From Bifidobacterium choloepi (GTDB lineage Bacteria > Actinomycetota > Actinomycetes > Actinomycetales > Bifidobacteriaceae), in the NCBI RefSeq assembly GCF_010667615.1, contig NZ_VYSG01000004.1:62001-126000 (forward strand): a DNA stretch of 64,000 nt, in the 5' to 3' direction. The notes beneath the pieces were generated by a model. That model saw only the letters and a list, made by a program, of their open reading frames with translations. It searched no databases and was not told the DNA's origin. Position numbers and translations under genes: made by a program. Every line of letters begins with the position of its first letter. Position 1 is the first letter of the stretch. Below are positions 50,265 through 59,700 of this stretch, in pieces.

Positions 50265-51676
50265 TGGAATCCCTCCTCATTCTTGTACGAGCCGGTGGAG
50301 CGGTAGGTCACCAGGGACACCACGGCAAGGACGATGAACGTCATGATGCCGATGACGGCACCGAGGTTGTAGTCGTTCTTGTCGACCGTCAGCTTGTACA
50401 GCCAGGTGATGAGCAGATCGGTCTTGCCGGCGGAATCGCCGACCGGGGTCGGAGCGCCCTGCGTCAACAGGTAGATGACGTTGAAGTTGTTGACGTTGCC
50501 GGTGAACGTCGTGATCAGGTACGGCGTCAGCACGAAGAAGATGTACGGCATCGTGATCTTGATGAACGTCTGCCACCAGTTCGCGCCGTCGATCTTCGCG
50601 GCCTCGTAGAGCTCGGCCGGGATGTTCTGCAGGATGCCGGTGATCTGCATGATCGTGTACGGGATGCCGATCCACAGGTTGACGATGATGACGGTCACGC
50701 GGGCCCACGTCGCGTCGGTCAGGAACGGCAGCGGGCTGTCGATCCATCCCCACGACTGCAACAGTCGGTTGATGGCGCCCTGCTGCTGCAGCATCTGGCT
50801 CATGACCAGCAGCGAGACGAACTGCGGGACGGCGATCGACATCGAGAAGATCGCGCGCCAGAAGCCCTTGCCGTGCGTGGTCTTGCGGTTGATGATCATC
50901 GCGAGGAACATGCCCAGGAAGAAGTTCAGGAACGTCGCGAAGACGGCCCAGACCAGCGTCCAGCCGAGGACCGACAGGAACAGGCGCGCCGAGACGGTGC
51001 TGCCGGAGTTCGAGAAGACCTGCTTGAACGCGTCGAACCCGGTCCAGTCGAACAGGACGAGGTGGTTATGGTCGTAGTCGGTGAACGCCATCGAGATCAT
51101 GAAGATCAGCGGCAGCACCGTGAAGACCAGGATGCCGAGAACCGGCAGGAACATCAGCGTCACCCACGCGCGCTGGTTGGCCAGCTCGTGGATGTCGTCG
51201 ACGAACGAGTTGGCGCGGCCGTTGTTGGCCTGCGCCTCGCACTGCGCCTTGTAGGCGGAGCGGATGGACATGTACCACCACAGCACGAAGACGATGCAGA
51301 AGACGATCGTCGCCACGCCGTAGAGCAGGATGACGACCGAGTTGTCGCCGGCCGTGTAGTGCCAGAAGCCGTCGGCGTCCTGCACCTGGCCCTGCACCTG
51401 GTCGCCCAGGCCGGGCAGCTTGGACAGGTTCTTGGCGCCGCTGAAGATCATGAAGCAAATGAAGCCGATTTCGCCGGCCAGCAGCAGCAGACCCTTGACG
51501 ATCTGCTTGTGCACGAGGTTGCCCAGGCCGAAGACGACGATGGACAGCTTGGTCCAGATGTCGCCGTTGGCCAGCGCAGCCCTGAGCGTGTACGGAGACG
51601 GCGCAATGTAGTCCGCGCCGTACTTCTTGCGCGGCTTCCTGTGCCTCGTCCGCGGGGAAAGGGTCGCTGTACTCAT
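50261..51676 (-). CDS. malF: Maltose-type ABC transporter permease MalF
   Basis: 471 residues with the long extra N-terminal membrane segments and periplasmic insertion of MalF: helices 'IVFGLGNLVHKQIVKGLLLL', 'NSVVILLYGVATIVFCIVFV', then 'VTLMFLPVLGILVFTVLPLI' and the C-terminal core with EAA loop 'YEAAKIDGANWWQTFIKITM'. I start at ATG 51676; the upstream AUG codons would add a non-conserved region. An AACGTT-centred operator and a terminator-like hairpin lie between it and malE. Confidence 0.93.
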   Translation of the reverse strand: MSTATLSPRTRHRKPRKKYGADYIAPSPYTLRAALANGDIWTKLSIVVFGLGNLVHKQIVKGLLLLAGEIGFICFMIFSGAKNLSKLPGLGDQVQGQVQDADGFWHYTAGDNSVVILLYGVATIVFCIVFVLWWYMSIRSAYKAQCEAQANNGRANSFVDDIHELANQRAWVTLMFLPVLGILVFTVLPLIFMISMAFTDYDHNHLVLFDWTGFDAFKQVFSNSGSTVSARLFLSVLGWTLVWAVFATFLNFFLGMFLAMIINRKTTHGKGFWRAIFSMSIAVPQFVSLLVMSQMLQQQGAINRLLQSWGWIDSPLPFLTDATWARVTVIIVNLWIGIPYTIMQITGILQNIPAELYEAAKIDGANWWQTFIKITMPYIFFVLTPYLITTFTGNVNNFNVIYLLTQGAPTPVGDSAGKTDLLITWLYKLTVDKNDYNLGAVIGIMTFIVLAVVSLVTYRSTGSYKNEEGFQ

Positions 51677-51917
51677 GGAACCCCTACCACCTCTCTGTGT
51701 TTTCGAAATTTCTAGGGCCAGTTTTCCCGCAACAACATCGCTTCGGACGTCGTTATTTCTGCTGGCTGACAAAAAATCCGGATTATCGAGTCTCCGGCGG
51801 GGATCGAACGTCGGTCGGCAGAAGAAAAATTCGAAGCAATTCTTCCGGCATTCGGTCGGCAAATGGTTGAATTTTTTCACGATTCAACCCGGCAAATCTT
51901 GTCGCGGCCGAGAGGAA

Positions 51918-51931
51918 GAAAACGTTTGCTG
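51918..51931. promoter_or_regulatory. LacI/MalR-type operator upstream of malF
   Basis: GAAAACGTTTGCTG; core AACGTT at 51921. Same family as the sites at 53534, 53873, 58404, 58493, 61663, 61774 and 61802. Confidence 0.6.
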
Positions 51932-51935
51932 AAAA

Positions 51936-51979
51936 ACAAAAACCCGGGAGGTCGAAGAAGTCCTTCGAACCTCTCCGGG
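51936..51979 (-). terminator. Terminator/attenuator between malE and malF
   Basis: Minus-strand CCGGAGAGGTTCGAAGG and CTTCGACCTCCCGG followed by GTTTTTGTTTTTC. It would let malE transcripts outnumber malFG. Confidence 0.8.
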
Positions 51980-52126
51980 ACAGGTGTGAGCGCGGGGTGG
52001 TGCAGGCGGATGCGGGCACTGGCCTCCGCGCGTCAAGAACGCGACGTTCGGAAAACCGTGCGGTTTCCCGGGCGCCGCGTCCCGTGACAGTTCATGCCGC
52101 CAGGGCGGCAAGGGGAGCTAGCGGGC

Positions 52127-53392
52127 TCAGCTCTCGGAGCTGGTCTGGTAGCTCTTCAGGGCGGAATCGATCTGGTTCTGCCAATCGGTGGTCTTCTGGG
52201 CCGCGTTGGACAGCGTGACATCGCCGTTGACGATGCCGTCGCCCATGGACTTGCACGGATCCCACCAGACGTTCATCGCGGCGATCGTCGGCTGGACGAT
52301 CGACGTGTTGTTGATCGTGTCGATCTGCGCCTGGACGGCCGGATCGTCGGCCATGCCGTCGAGGTTGGTCAGCGTCTTGTCGGTCGGGATGATCTGGCGG
52401 TCTTCCCAGTGGGCCTTCTGGGCCTCGGTGGAGCCGAGGAAGGCGGCGAACTCGGCCGCGGCCTTCGTGTTCTTGGCGTTCGGGTTGTAGGCGATGGCCT
52501 TGGAGCCGGCGAAGGCTTCCATCTGCTTGGACTCGCCGTTCAGCGTGAACGTCGGCAGCTGGGCGGCGCCGTAGTTGTCGCCGAGGGCGGTCTTGACGTC
52601 GGCGGAGTTCCAGGTGCCCGAGAAGTAGACATCGGCGTCGCCGGACTTGAGCAGGGCCAGGCCGGAGGTGTCGTCGTCGTTGGTGAAGTTGGCGTTGTTC
52701 TCGAGGTTGACGAGATACTCGGTGACGGCGTCGGCGTCGGAGCCGAGCGAGATGCCGTCGGAGACGTCGGTACCGGTGGAGCCGAAGAACGTGGCGCCGG
52801 CGCCGGCGTAGAAGGCCGGCATGTACCACGAGTTCGTGATCGGGAACGTGACCTTGCCCTTCTCGAGCAGCGAGTCGAGCGACTTGATGTCGCTATCCGA
52901 GAACTTGGACTTGTTGTAGTACATGAACCAGGTGTTGCCGGTGTACGGAACGCCGTAGAGCTTGCCGTCGGTCGACGTGACGGAGTCGATCATCGACTGG
53001 GAGTTCTGCTCCTTGACCTGCTTCTCGGCGTCGGTCGACAGCTGGCCGATGGCGCCCAGGTCGATCAGCGTGCCGAGCTGGTCGTTCGCGAACATGTAGA
53101 CGTCGGCGGCGGCCGACGGGTCGGTCTTGACCTGCGTGGCGGCATCGCCTTCGGAGACGACGTCGTTCTTCCACGTGATCTTGTACTCCGGGTGGGCCTT
53201 CTCGAAGGCCGTCTCCATGGCGCCGAGCCAGTTGCCGTTGTCGGAGGACTGGTCTTCCGAAGGAGCCCAGACCGTCAGCGTGACGTCGGTGGTGCCGCTG
53301 CTGGAAGAAGACGAATCGCTACCGCAGGCCGCGAGCGGGACGAGCATGGCAAACGCAGCTCCCAGGCCAACGGCTTTCTTCCAATTGATCAT
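52127..53392 (-). CDS. malE: Maltose/maltodextrin-binding lipoprotein MalE
   Basis: 421 residues. Signal peptide 'MINWKKAVGLGAAFAMLVPL' with lipobox 'LAAC'; the mature binding domain begins 'TLTVWAPSEDQSSDNGNWLG', contains 'DVYMFANDQLGTLIDLGAIG' and 'GVPYTGNTWFMYYNKSKF', and has the 'APTFTLNG'-like 'LPTFTLNGESKQMEAFAGSK' of CUT1 maltodextrin proteins. First gene of the operon; the start is at 53392 with AAAGGTGATC. An AACGTT operator lies about 140 bp upstream. Confidence 0.92.
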   Translation of the reverse strand: MINWKKAVGLGAAFAMLVPLAACGSDSSSSSSGTTDVTLTVWAPSEDQSSDNGNWLGAMETAFEKAHPEYKITWKNDVVSEGDAATQVKTDPSAAADVYMFANDQLGTLIDLGAIGQLSTDAEKQVKEQNSQSMIDSVTSTDGKLYGVPYTGNTWFMYYNKSKFSDSDIKSLDSLLEKGKVTFPITNSWYMPAFYAGAGATFFGSTGTDVSDGISLGSDADAVTEYLVNLENNANFTNDDDTSGLALLKSGDADVYFSGTWNSADVKTALGDNYGAAQLPTFTLNGESKQMEAFAGSKAIAYNPNAKNTKAAAEFAAFLGSTEAQKAHWEDRQIIPTDKTLTNLDGMADDPAVQAQIDTINNTSIVQPTIAAMNVWWDPCKSMGDGIVNGDVTLSNAAQKTTDWQNQIDSALKSYQTSSES

Positions 53393-53931
53393 CTTTGATC
53401 ACCTTTCTTTCCTCATCTGTGATCCCGTCCACGCCGTCACAGAGGGCAGAGCGATGCAACTTCGCACTGACGAACCGTCGGAATTGTTCACTGTTCCCGA
53501 CAACGCTTCGGTATGATGAAATGTACACCTAAATTGCAAACGTTATCAACTCGCGGCATGTTTTATCTCGAAAAACACAAATTTATTCATGGGAAATCAC
53601 TGATTTAACCGACGTTTAAGCACATTTTCCACATCAGTTCCCAGCGTCGTCACAGCTTGGAGTTCGAGTTGAATTTCTGCCATTTTCTCACAGAATTTCC
53701 TGTCTTTTCCTTGCGCCGTGCGTGAAAATTAGCCAATTCCGAGAGCGCAATTTACCGTCGGCCAACTCCCCCATTCGCTGCAACGGCGACGATTCCCCCG
53801 TGCATGCCCCTCTGCCCGCCCCCGGCGCGTCCGGTGAAGGGGTGGCCGCTACACTGGTGACCATTGGGCGATGAAAACGTTGGCAAAACAGGACCACACA
53901 CGATCACACACAAGGAAGTGCAGCAAGGATC
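53393..53931. promoter_or_regulatory. Divergent malE / GH13 promoter region with two LacI operators
   Basis: About 540 bp, AT-rich between 53520 and 53750. Operators TTGCAAACGTTATCAA (53534-53549) for malE and GAAAACGTTGGCAAA (53873-53887) for the GH13 gene both have the AACGTT core. Confidence 0.7.
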
Positions 53932-55773
53932 ATGACAGTAGCGGATCATCCATGGCTCAGGAACGCGGTGTTCTACCAGGTGTTTCCGGCAAGCTTCGCC
54001 GATTCGGACGGCGACGGCATCGGCGACCTGCAGGGCATCGTCGACCATCTTGACTATCTCGCCGAGCTCGGCGTGACGGCCCTGTGGCTCAACCCGTGCT
54101 ATGATTCGCCGTTCCGCGACGCCGGCTACGACGTGCGCGACTACACGAAGGTCGCCGCCCGCTACGGCACGAACGACGACCTCGAGCGGCTGTTCCGCGA
54201 GGCGCACGACCGCGGCATCCACGTGCTGCTCGACCTCGTCCCCGGCCACACGTCCGACGAGCATCCGTGGTTCAGGGCGAGCGCCGAGGCCGCGCCGAAC
54301 GACTACGACGAGCGCTTCATCTGGACCGACAGCTGGATCACCGGCGGCGACGGCCTGCCGTTCATCGGCGGCGAGGCCGACCGCGACGGCGCCTACATCA
54401 CGAACTTCTTCGCGTTCCAGCCGGCCCTCAACTACGGCTTCGCGCACCCGGCCCGCAGCTGGCAGAAGCCGGCCGGCGGCGAGGACGCCCTGGAGACCGA
54501 GGCCGCGATCGTCGACGTCATGCGCTTCTGGCTGAAGCGCGGCGCCGACGGCTTCCGCGTCGACATGGCCGACAGCCTCGTCAAGAACGACGACGACGGC
54601 AAGCCGTACACGCGCCAGGCCTGGCACCGCATGTTCTCGGCCATCCGCGCCGAGTTCCCGGACGCCGTCTTCGTCTCGGAATGGGGCCGCCCGGACGAAT
54701 CGTTCGATGCCGGCTTCGACATGGACTTCTATCTCGACTGGCGCTGGGACGGCGTGCCGAACGGCTACAACATGCTGCTGCGCAACTGTCCGTCGCCGCT
54801 GAGCCGCGACGGCGACATGAGCTACTTCAACGCCGACTCCGGCACCGGCATCGCGCCGTTCCTGCGCGAATACCGGCCGCGACTGGACGCCGCCCGCGAC
54901 AGCGGCTGCCTGTTCAACCTGATCACCTGCAACCATGACACGGCGCGAATCGCGCCGCGCCTGTCCCCGCGCGAAATCGCCGTCGCCTACGCGACAATGC
55001 TCGCGATGCCCGGCGCGCCGTTCGTCTACTACGGCGACGAAATCGGCATGCGCTACCGGAGCCTGCCGACGAAGGAGGGCGCCTACACGCGCACCGGCAG
55101 CCGCACCCCGATGCAGTGGGACGCGGCCGCCCCCGACTGCGGCTTCTCGACCGCCCCCGCCGCCGACCTCTACCTGCCGCTCGACGACGGCGAAGGTCCC
55201 GAACTGCTGCCGACGGCCGGTACCGGCTCGCCAGCCGAAACGCCGTCCCGCGGAGCCGGCACCCACGTTGTCCCGACCGTCGCCGCCCAGCGCGACGAGC
55301 CCGGCTCGCTGTGGAACACGGTCCGCGAGATGATCCGCCTGCGCAACAGCCTCGCCTGCCTCGACGCCGACGCCGACTTCGACGTCGTCTACGCCTCGGA
55401 CACGAACCGATCGTTCATCTTCAAGCGCACCGCCATCCGGCACGATTCCTCCCTCGCCGCCGAGCGCGCCGCCGACGCGGCCAGCGCAGCCGGTGCAGCC
55501 GCCACAGCGAACGATGCGGCCGGCGAGAGCGTCATTGTCGCCGTCAACCCGTCGCGCGACGTCGAGACCCACTCGCTCTCGCGCGCCGGCGAGACCGCCG
55601 AACGCAGCGACGGCGAGCTGCTCGCGACGATCTGCTCCTGCTTCGCCGACGACGATTCGACCGACGAGTCGCTGGACACGGCCTCGATCCTGTTCCAGCT
55701 CGGCGACGTCTCCACCGACGCCGGCACCATCACCCTCGGCCCCCAGAGCTTCGCCATCCTGGTCCTGCGCTGA
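53932..55773 (+). CDS. GH13 alpha-glucosidase/trehalose-synthase-type enzyme
   Basis: 613 residues, cytoplasmic. GH13 conserved regions are clear: 'FYQVFPASFADSDGDGIGDLQGI', region I 'VLLDLVPGHTSDEHPWF', region II nucleophile Asp211 in 'GFRVDMAD', region III acid Glu250 in 'VFVSEWGRPDES', region IV Asp336 in 'LITCNHDTARIA', and 'SRTPMQWD'. The last belongs to alpha-glucosidases and trehalose synthases. The C-terminal 90 residues contain an Ala-rich insert and three GAACGATTC-type copies ('HDSSLAAE', 'DDDSTDES'). It lies divergent from malE and shares the operator region. It probably splits maltodextrins or alpha-linked disaccharides. Confidence 0.92.
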   Translation: MTVADHPWLRNAVFYQVFPASFADSDGDGIGDLQGIVDHLDYLAELGVTALWLNPCYDSPFRDAGYDVRDYTKVAARYGTNDDLERLFREAHDRGIHVLLDLVPGHTSDEHPWFRASAEAAPNDYDERFIWTDSWITGGDGLPFIGGEADRDGAYITNFFAFQPALNYGFAHPARSWQKPAGGEDALETEAAIVDVMRFWLKRGADGFRVDMADSLVKNDDDGKPYTRQAWHRMFSAIRAEFPDAVFVSEWGRPDESFDAGFDMDFYLDWRWDGVPNGYNMLLRNCPSPLSRDGDMSYFNADSGTGIAPFLREYRPRLDAARDSGCLFNLITCNHDTARIAPRLSPREIAVAYATMLAMPGAPFVYYGDEIGMRYRSLPTKEGAYTRTGSRTPMQWDAAAPDCGFSTAPAADLYLPLDDGEGPELLPTAGTGSPAETPSRGAGTHVVPTVAAQRDEPGSLWNTVREMIRLRNSLACLDADADFDVVYASDTNRSFIFKRTAIRHDSSLAAERAADAASAAGAAATANDAAGESVIVAVNPSRDVETHSLSRAGETAERSDGELLATICSCFADDDSTDESLDTASILFQLGDVSTDAGTITLGPQSFAILVLR

Positions 55774-55815
55774 CCCTTCCGGTCCCGGCACGTGACCGGC
55801 CCGACACGTAAAAAA

Positions 55816-55847
55816 GGACCTCCCGTGCGTTGCTCCACGGGAGGTCC
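55816..55847 (-). terminator. Terminator between GH13 and malQ
   Basis: GGACCTCCCGTG and CACGGGAGGTCC: a 12-bp stem. A-run on the left gives TTTTTT on the minus strand, so it ends malQ and may end the plus-strand gene too. Confidence 0.85.
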
Positions 55848-56003
55848 GGAACCGGGTCCGGCGTTTGCCGCCGCCGGGCTCGGAGATGGGGAAAGCCTTT
55901 CCTACTTGCCCCACTTACTCGGGTAAGTCTTCATTACCGGCCACTGGCCGGCCAGCCACTGGCCGCCCAGCCGCCGGCCGGCGGCCGACCAGCAGCCCGT
56001 CGT

Positions 56004-58241
56004 TCACTTGTTCATGATCGCCGCGAGCGACTTCACGCGCGGCAGGTCGAACACCCGGTCGGCGAGAACGACGTTGCCGTCGGCGTCGGCGAGCGGGACG
56101 CGCCAGTTCGTGTACTCGGTCGACGTGCCCGGCTGGTTCTGCGTGCGCACCTCGCCGGTGCCGTCCACCAGCGCGGCCTGCAGCAGCAGCGCCGGCGAGT
56201 CCTTGAGCATCCTGTGCATCGACTCGACGACTTCCTGCACGTGGTTCGGCACGTCCTCGGCGGCCTCGGGCCGCAGCCATCCGCCGGAGACCAGCAGCGA
56301 CAGCATCGCGTCCATCTCGGCCCGCGACGACTTCATGAACTCCTCGACCGGCTCGCTCAGCAGGTTGAGCTCCTCGCGCAGCTTGACATGCTCGAACTGC
56401 AGGTAGCCGGCGGTCGGCGGCAGGTCGTGCGTCGTGACCGAGGCCAGCGAGTACTTGCGGTACGTGGACGGATCGGCGTACGGGTCGCCGGCGACCGACG
56501 AGTTGTTCACGCGGGCGAACCATTCGACGGTCGCGCCGAGCACTCCGTGCTCCGCCAGCACGCGGGAGACGTAGTCCGGCACGGTGCCGAGGTCCTCGCC
56601 GATGACCATGCCGTTGGCGCGCGTGGCCTCGATCGTCAGGATCGCGAGCATCGCCTCGTAGTTGTACGCGACGTAGGCGCCGTTGCGCGGGCCCTCGCCG
56701 GCCGGGATCCACCACAGGCGGAACAGGCCGAGCACGTGGTCGATGCGGATGGCGCCGGCGTGCGAGAACATGTTGTGCACCATCTCGCGGTAGACCTGGT
56801 AGCCGGTGGCCTGCATGTAGTTCGGGTTGAACGGCGGCTGGCCCCAGTCCTGGCCCTGCTGGTTGTAGAAGTCCGGCGGGCAGCCGACGGTGACGGCGCC
56901 GACGGCGAAGCGCTCCGGGCTCCACCAGACGTCGGAGCCGTAGGTGTGCACGCCGACGGCCATGTCCTGCATGATGCCGAGGACCATGCCGTTGTCCTTC
57001 GCGGCGGCCTGCGTGGCCGTCACCTGCTGGTCGGCGATCCACTGCAGCCAGCATTCGAACTCGTACAGGTGGCGGTGCTCCTTGCGCAGCTTCTCGATCT
57101 CCTCGGAGCCGCGGCCGAACTTGTGGAACCAGTCGTTCTCGGCGTTCCACGGCGATCCCCACACCTGGAAGGCGACCGACCACAGCGCGAACGCCTCGAG
57201 GTCCTCGCCGGCTTCCTTCTGGAAGGCCTCGAATTCGGCCTCGCGTTCGGCGGAGCGCGGCTGGTCGAAGATGATCTCGAGCGCCTTGCGCTTGGCATCC
57301 CAGGCAGCGTTGATGTCGATCGGGTCGGGCGTCGTGTTCGCGGCGGCGACGCTCGCGTGCAGCTGCTCGACCTCGGCGCGCTCGGCGTCGGTCAGCTCGC
57401 CGTATTCGGGGATGAGTTCCGGACGGATATACGTGACGTTGAGGAAGCGGCGGGACTCCGGCAGGTACGGCGAAGGCTCGAGCGGCGTGATCGGCGCGGT
57501 CGCGTGGATCGGGTTGATCAGCATGAAGTCGGCGCCGGACTTCGCGGCCGCGTCGGTGACAAGCGTCTTGAGATCGCCGTAGTCGCCCACGCCCCACGAA
57601 TCGTTCGAGCGAACCGAATACATCTGCGCCATCCAGCCCCAGCGCTGACGCTCGGCGACGGCCGCCGGCACCGGAATCTGCGCCGGCGCGACGATCAGCC
57701 GCGCGGCCACGCGACGGTCGCCGTCGGCGACGTCGAGCGTGTGGTAGCCGGCCGGCACGTCATCGGCGACGGTGAGTTCGTAGACGTCGACGTCGCCGTC
57801 GGCCGCCTTGAAGTCGACAGTGATGAACGATTCGTCCGCGTCGGCGCCGTCCTCGAGCTTCAGGCGCACCGCCGGCTCGCCGTACTTCGTGCGGATCTCG
57901 ACCGGCATGTCCTTGCCGGTGAACTTGACGACGGTCGGCGAGACGAGCAGCTCGTGGTTCGACGCCGTGATGTCGGCGAGCGCCTGCCCGATCTTCTCGT
58001 CGCTCGTCGCGTCGACGCCGAGCGCGCCGAGGATGGAGACGAGGACGTGATCCTCGATCTCGACGTAGACGCCGAGCTGGTCGAAGTACTGCGTGGCGAC
58101 GCCCCACGACTTGGCGAGCTGGATCAGCGGACGCGCCAGTCGCTCGGGCGTCTCCTCGGTCTGCTGGTTGGCAAGGTCGGGGACGGCCGGCGCGGCGGCG
58201 ACGGTCTCTTCGATCGGTTCGTTGATGTTCTCGGGCATCAT
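56004..58241 (-). CDS. malQ: 4-alpha-glucanotransferase (amylomaltase)
   Basis: 745 residues of the long MalQ type with an N-terminal beta-sandwich extension (residues 1-180) before the GH77 barrel. The nucleophile Asp501 is in 'AIRIDHVLGLFRLWW' and the acid/base Glu549 in 'VIGEDLGTVPDYVSRVLAEHGVLG'. It transfers alpha-1,4-glucan segments to make maltodextrins usable by GH13 and phosphorylases. Two ATGs (58241, 58238) follow AAGGAGAGC; I keep the first. Its operator-like site at 58404 matches the malE and lacI sites. Confidence 0.95.
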   Translation of the reverse strand: MMPENINEPIEETVAAAPAVPDLANQQTEETPERLARPLIQLAKSWGVATQYFDQLGVYVEIEDHVLVSILGALGVDATSDEKIGQALADITASNHELLVSPTVVKFTGKDMPVEIRTKYGEPAVRLKLEDGADADESFITVDFKAADGDVDVYELTVADDVPAGYHTLDVADGDRRVAARLIVAPAQIPVPAAVAERQRWGWMAQMYSVRSNDSWGVGDYGDLKTLVTDAAAKSGADFMLINPIHATAPITPLEPSPYLPESRRFLNVTYIRPELIPEYGELTDAERAEVEQLHASVAAANTTPDPIDINAAWDAKRKALEIIFDQPRSAEREAEFEAFQKEAGEDLEAFALWSVAFQVWGSPWNAENDWFHKFGRGSEEIEKLRKEHRHLYEFECWLQWIADQQVTATQAAAKDNGMVLGIMQDMAVGVHTYGSDVWWSPERFAVGAVTVGCPPDFYNQQGQDWGQPPFNPNYMQATGYQVYREMVHNMFSHAGAIRIDHVLGLFRLWWIPAGEGPRNGAYVAYNYEAMLAILTIEATRANGMVIGEDLGTVPDYVSRVLAEHGVLGATVEWFARVNNSSVAGDPYADPSTYRKYSLASVTTHDLPPTAGYLQFEHVKLREELNLLSEPVEEFMKSSRAEMDAMLSLLVSGGWLRPEAAEDVPNHVQEVVESMHRMLKDSPALLLQAALVDGTGEVRTQNQPGTSTEYTNWRVPLADADGNVVLADRVFDLPRVKSLAAIMNK

Positions 58242-58403
58242 TGCTCTCCTTCCACAACCGGGCGCGGTCGCGGCTCATGTGCTCTTCGGATCGGACGGCG
58301 ATCTCGCCGGACAAGTGTCATGCGGTCAACGCTGACGCACCTTGGCTTCGACCCCACCGGGAGTCGCCAACCCATTCAACGCGTCTACTGTACCGCAGAA
58401 TGC

Positions 58404-58418
58404 TATCGTTTGCAATCG
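58404..58418. promoter_or_regulatory. LacI/MalR-type operator upstream of malQ
   Basis: TATCGTTTGCAATCG, a one-base variant of the AACGTT sites, about 165 bp upstream of the malQ start. Confidence 0.5.
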
Positions 58419-58492
58419 CCGTGTCGAGTTGATTTTCATTGAAAATTAGCCATTTTTCTTTTTTATTGCAATAACTGCATCCCCCGTTTCCG

Positions 58493-58507
58493 CCAACGTT
58501 TGCATTT
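58493..58507. promoter_or_regulatory. LacI/MalR-type operator
   Basis: CCAACGTTTGCATTT, core AACGTT at 58495. Confidence 0.6.
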
Positions 58508-58533
58508 TACATGTCGCAATCCGGAAGCCCTGG

Positions 58534-58738
58534 GCTCCCTGGAAGGGAGCTGCCGAGCGCAGCGAGGCTGAGGGTCGACCGCCGATGCCGCCGAAGGCGG
58601 CGAGAGCGCGCTGGAGCTTGTGGCTACGACGGAACTCGAGTCACGTCATGACGGAACGTTCCAGCGCGCACTCGTCGCTGCGCGACGTCGTGCGGTCGAC
58701 CCTCAGGCCGCTTCGCGGCCAGCTCCCTTCCAGGGAGC
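58534..58738. repeat. Interspersed CTCCCTGGAAGGGAG element, longest copy
   Basis: Perfect 19-bp terminal inverted repeats GCTCCCTGGAAGGGAGCTG. Interior GAGGCTGAGGGTCGACCGC pairs with GCGGTCGACCCTCAGGCCGC, and GAGAGCGCGCTGGA with TCCAGCGCGCAC, so nearly the whole 205 bp can fold on itself. Confidence 0.9.
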
Positions 58739-58758
58739 CGGGAATCCAGATGTCAAGC

Positions 58759-59436
58759 TCAGGCCTGCGCCCGCTTCTCGGCCATGATGTCGGCGAGGGA
58801 CTTCTCGCGGACCGGCTCGGCGGCCGGGGCGGCCGGAACGTGGATGTGCTTGCGGAAGATGTACTCCTGAATCGGCACGTGCAGCGTAAGGATCGAGCCG
58901 TAGCCGAAGACGGCGACGAGGAACAGCGACTGCGGCAGCAGGAACCAGGCGGCGACGACGAGCGCCACGACGACGAGGTCGATGAACAGCATCGACAGCG
59001 TCGCCCAGACGTAGCTGATGCCGAAGATGAACGAGTTCGCAAGCGTGCGGCCGAACGAGTTCTCGAATCGCGCCTGCAGCGCGAACACCCACTCGAAGCA
59101 GACGGCCCACAGCAGCGTGAACGCGATCTTCGGGATGAGCAGCGGCGTCACCTGCAGCACCACCCACGAGTACAGCAGCGCCACGCCGGTCACGAGCAGG
59201 ATCAGCCAGTAGCCGGTCGCCTTCGCGAAGTTCTCGCGGAACGCCCGGAAATACGCCTTCGTCAGGTGGCCTTCGGAGTTGTGCATCTTGCGGATGGCCG
59301 TCTCGCCGGCGGCGAGCGACGCGCCGATCGTGACGACCGGGATGCTGGTGATCAGCATGAGGATATTGATCCAGATGGCGTCGGTCAGGTTCGTCCACGC
59401 CGTCATGAACTTGGAATCGGCGGACAGGAAATGCAT
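58759..59436 (-). CDS. DUF624 (YesL-like) membrane protein
   Basis: 225 residues. Opens 'MHFLSADSKFMTAWTNLTDA IWINILMLITSIPVVTIGAS', the YesL signature, with five to six membrane segments. It follows the malF2-malG2 permeases on the same strand, as YesL proteins often do. The C-terminal tail 'AEPVREKSLADIMAEKRAQA' is cytoplasmic. Second DUF624 gene of the window. Confidence 0.85.
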   Translation of the reverse strand: MHFLSADSKFMTAWTNLTDAIWINILMLITSIPVVTIGASLAAGETAIRKMHNSEGHLTKAYFRAFRENFAKATGYWLILLVTGVALLYSWVVLQVTPLLIPKIAFTLLWAVCFEWVFALQARFENSFGRTLANSFIFGISYVWATLSMLFIDLVVVALVVAAWFLLPQSLFLVAVFGYGSILTLHVPIQEYIFRKHIHVPAAPAAEPVREKSLADIMAEKRAQA

Positions 59437-59548
59437 GCGTGCCCCTTGCTAGTCGTGCCGGATGGCGGCGGAAGAATCGTTCTACTGACGAACAATAGGC
59501 GCCGTCGGCCGACTATTCCATGGAAAGTCTGGACAGGAAAAAGTAAAC

Positions 59549-59580
59549 AGCCGGGCGGCCGGCGAACCGACCGCCCGGCT
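59549..59580 (-). terminator. Terminator after the malG2 permease
   Basis: Minus-strand AGCCGGGCGGTCGG and CCGGCCGCCCGGCT followed by GTTTACTTTTTCC, 120 bp after the permease stop. Confidence 0.85.
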
Positions 59581-59700
59581 GGACAGAGAGAAGAGAGATG
59601 GAAGATTCAGTTATGTTCGGACGATTCCCGCGCGGACCGGCGGCAACCGGCCAGCCGTCCCGCCCGCCACGGCAATGGCGGACGGAACGATTCGCGGAAC

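Larger units (their letters stand above)
51677..52126. other. malE-malF intergenic region with attenuator and operator
   Basis: About 450 bp. Contains a terminator-type hairpin with T-run on the minus strand (51936-51979) directly followed by an AACGTT-centred site (51918-51931). Together they suggest partial termination after malE and re-start or control of malFG. Confidence 0.65.
58242..58758. other. Intergenic region upstream of malQ, with operators and a repeat element
   Basis: About 515 bp. Holds LacI operators at 58404 and 58493, an AT-rich stretch in between that could be the malQ promoter, and the longest interspersed element (58534-58738), which ends 20 bp before the DUF624 stop. 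No gene. Confidence 0.7.
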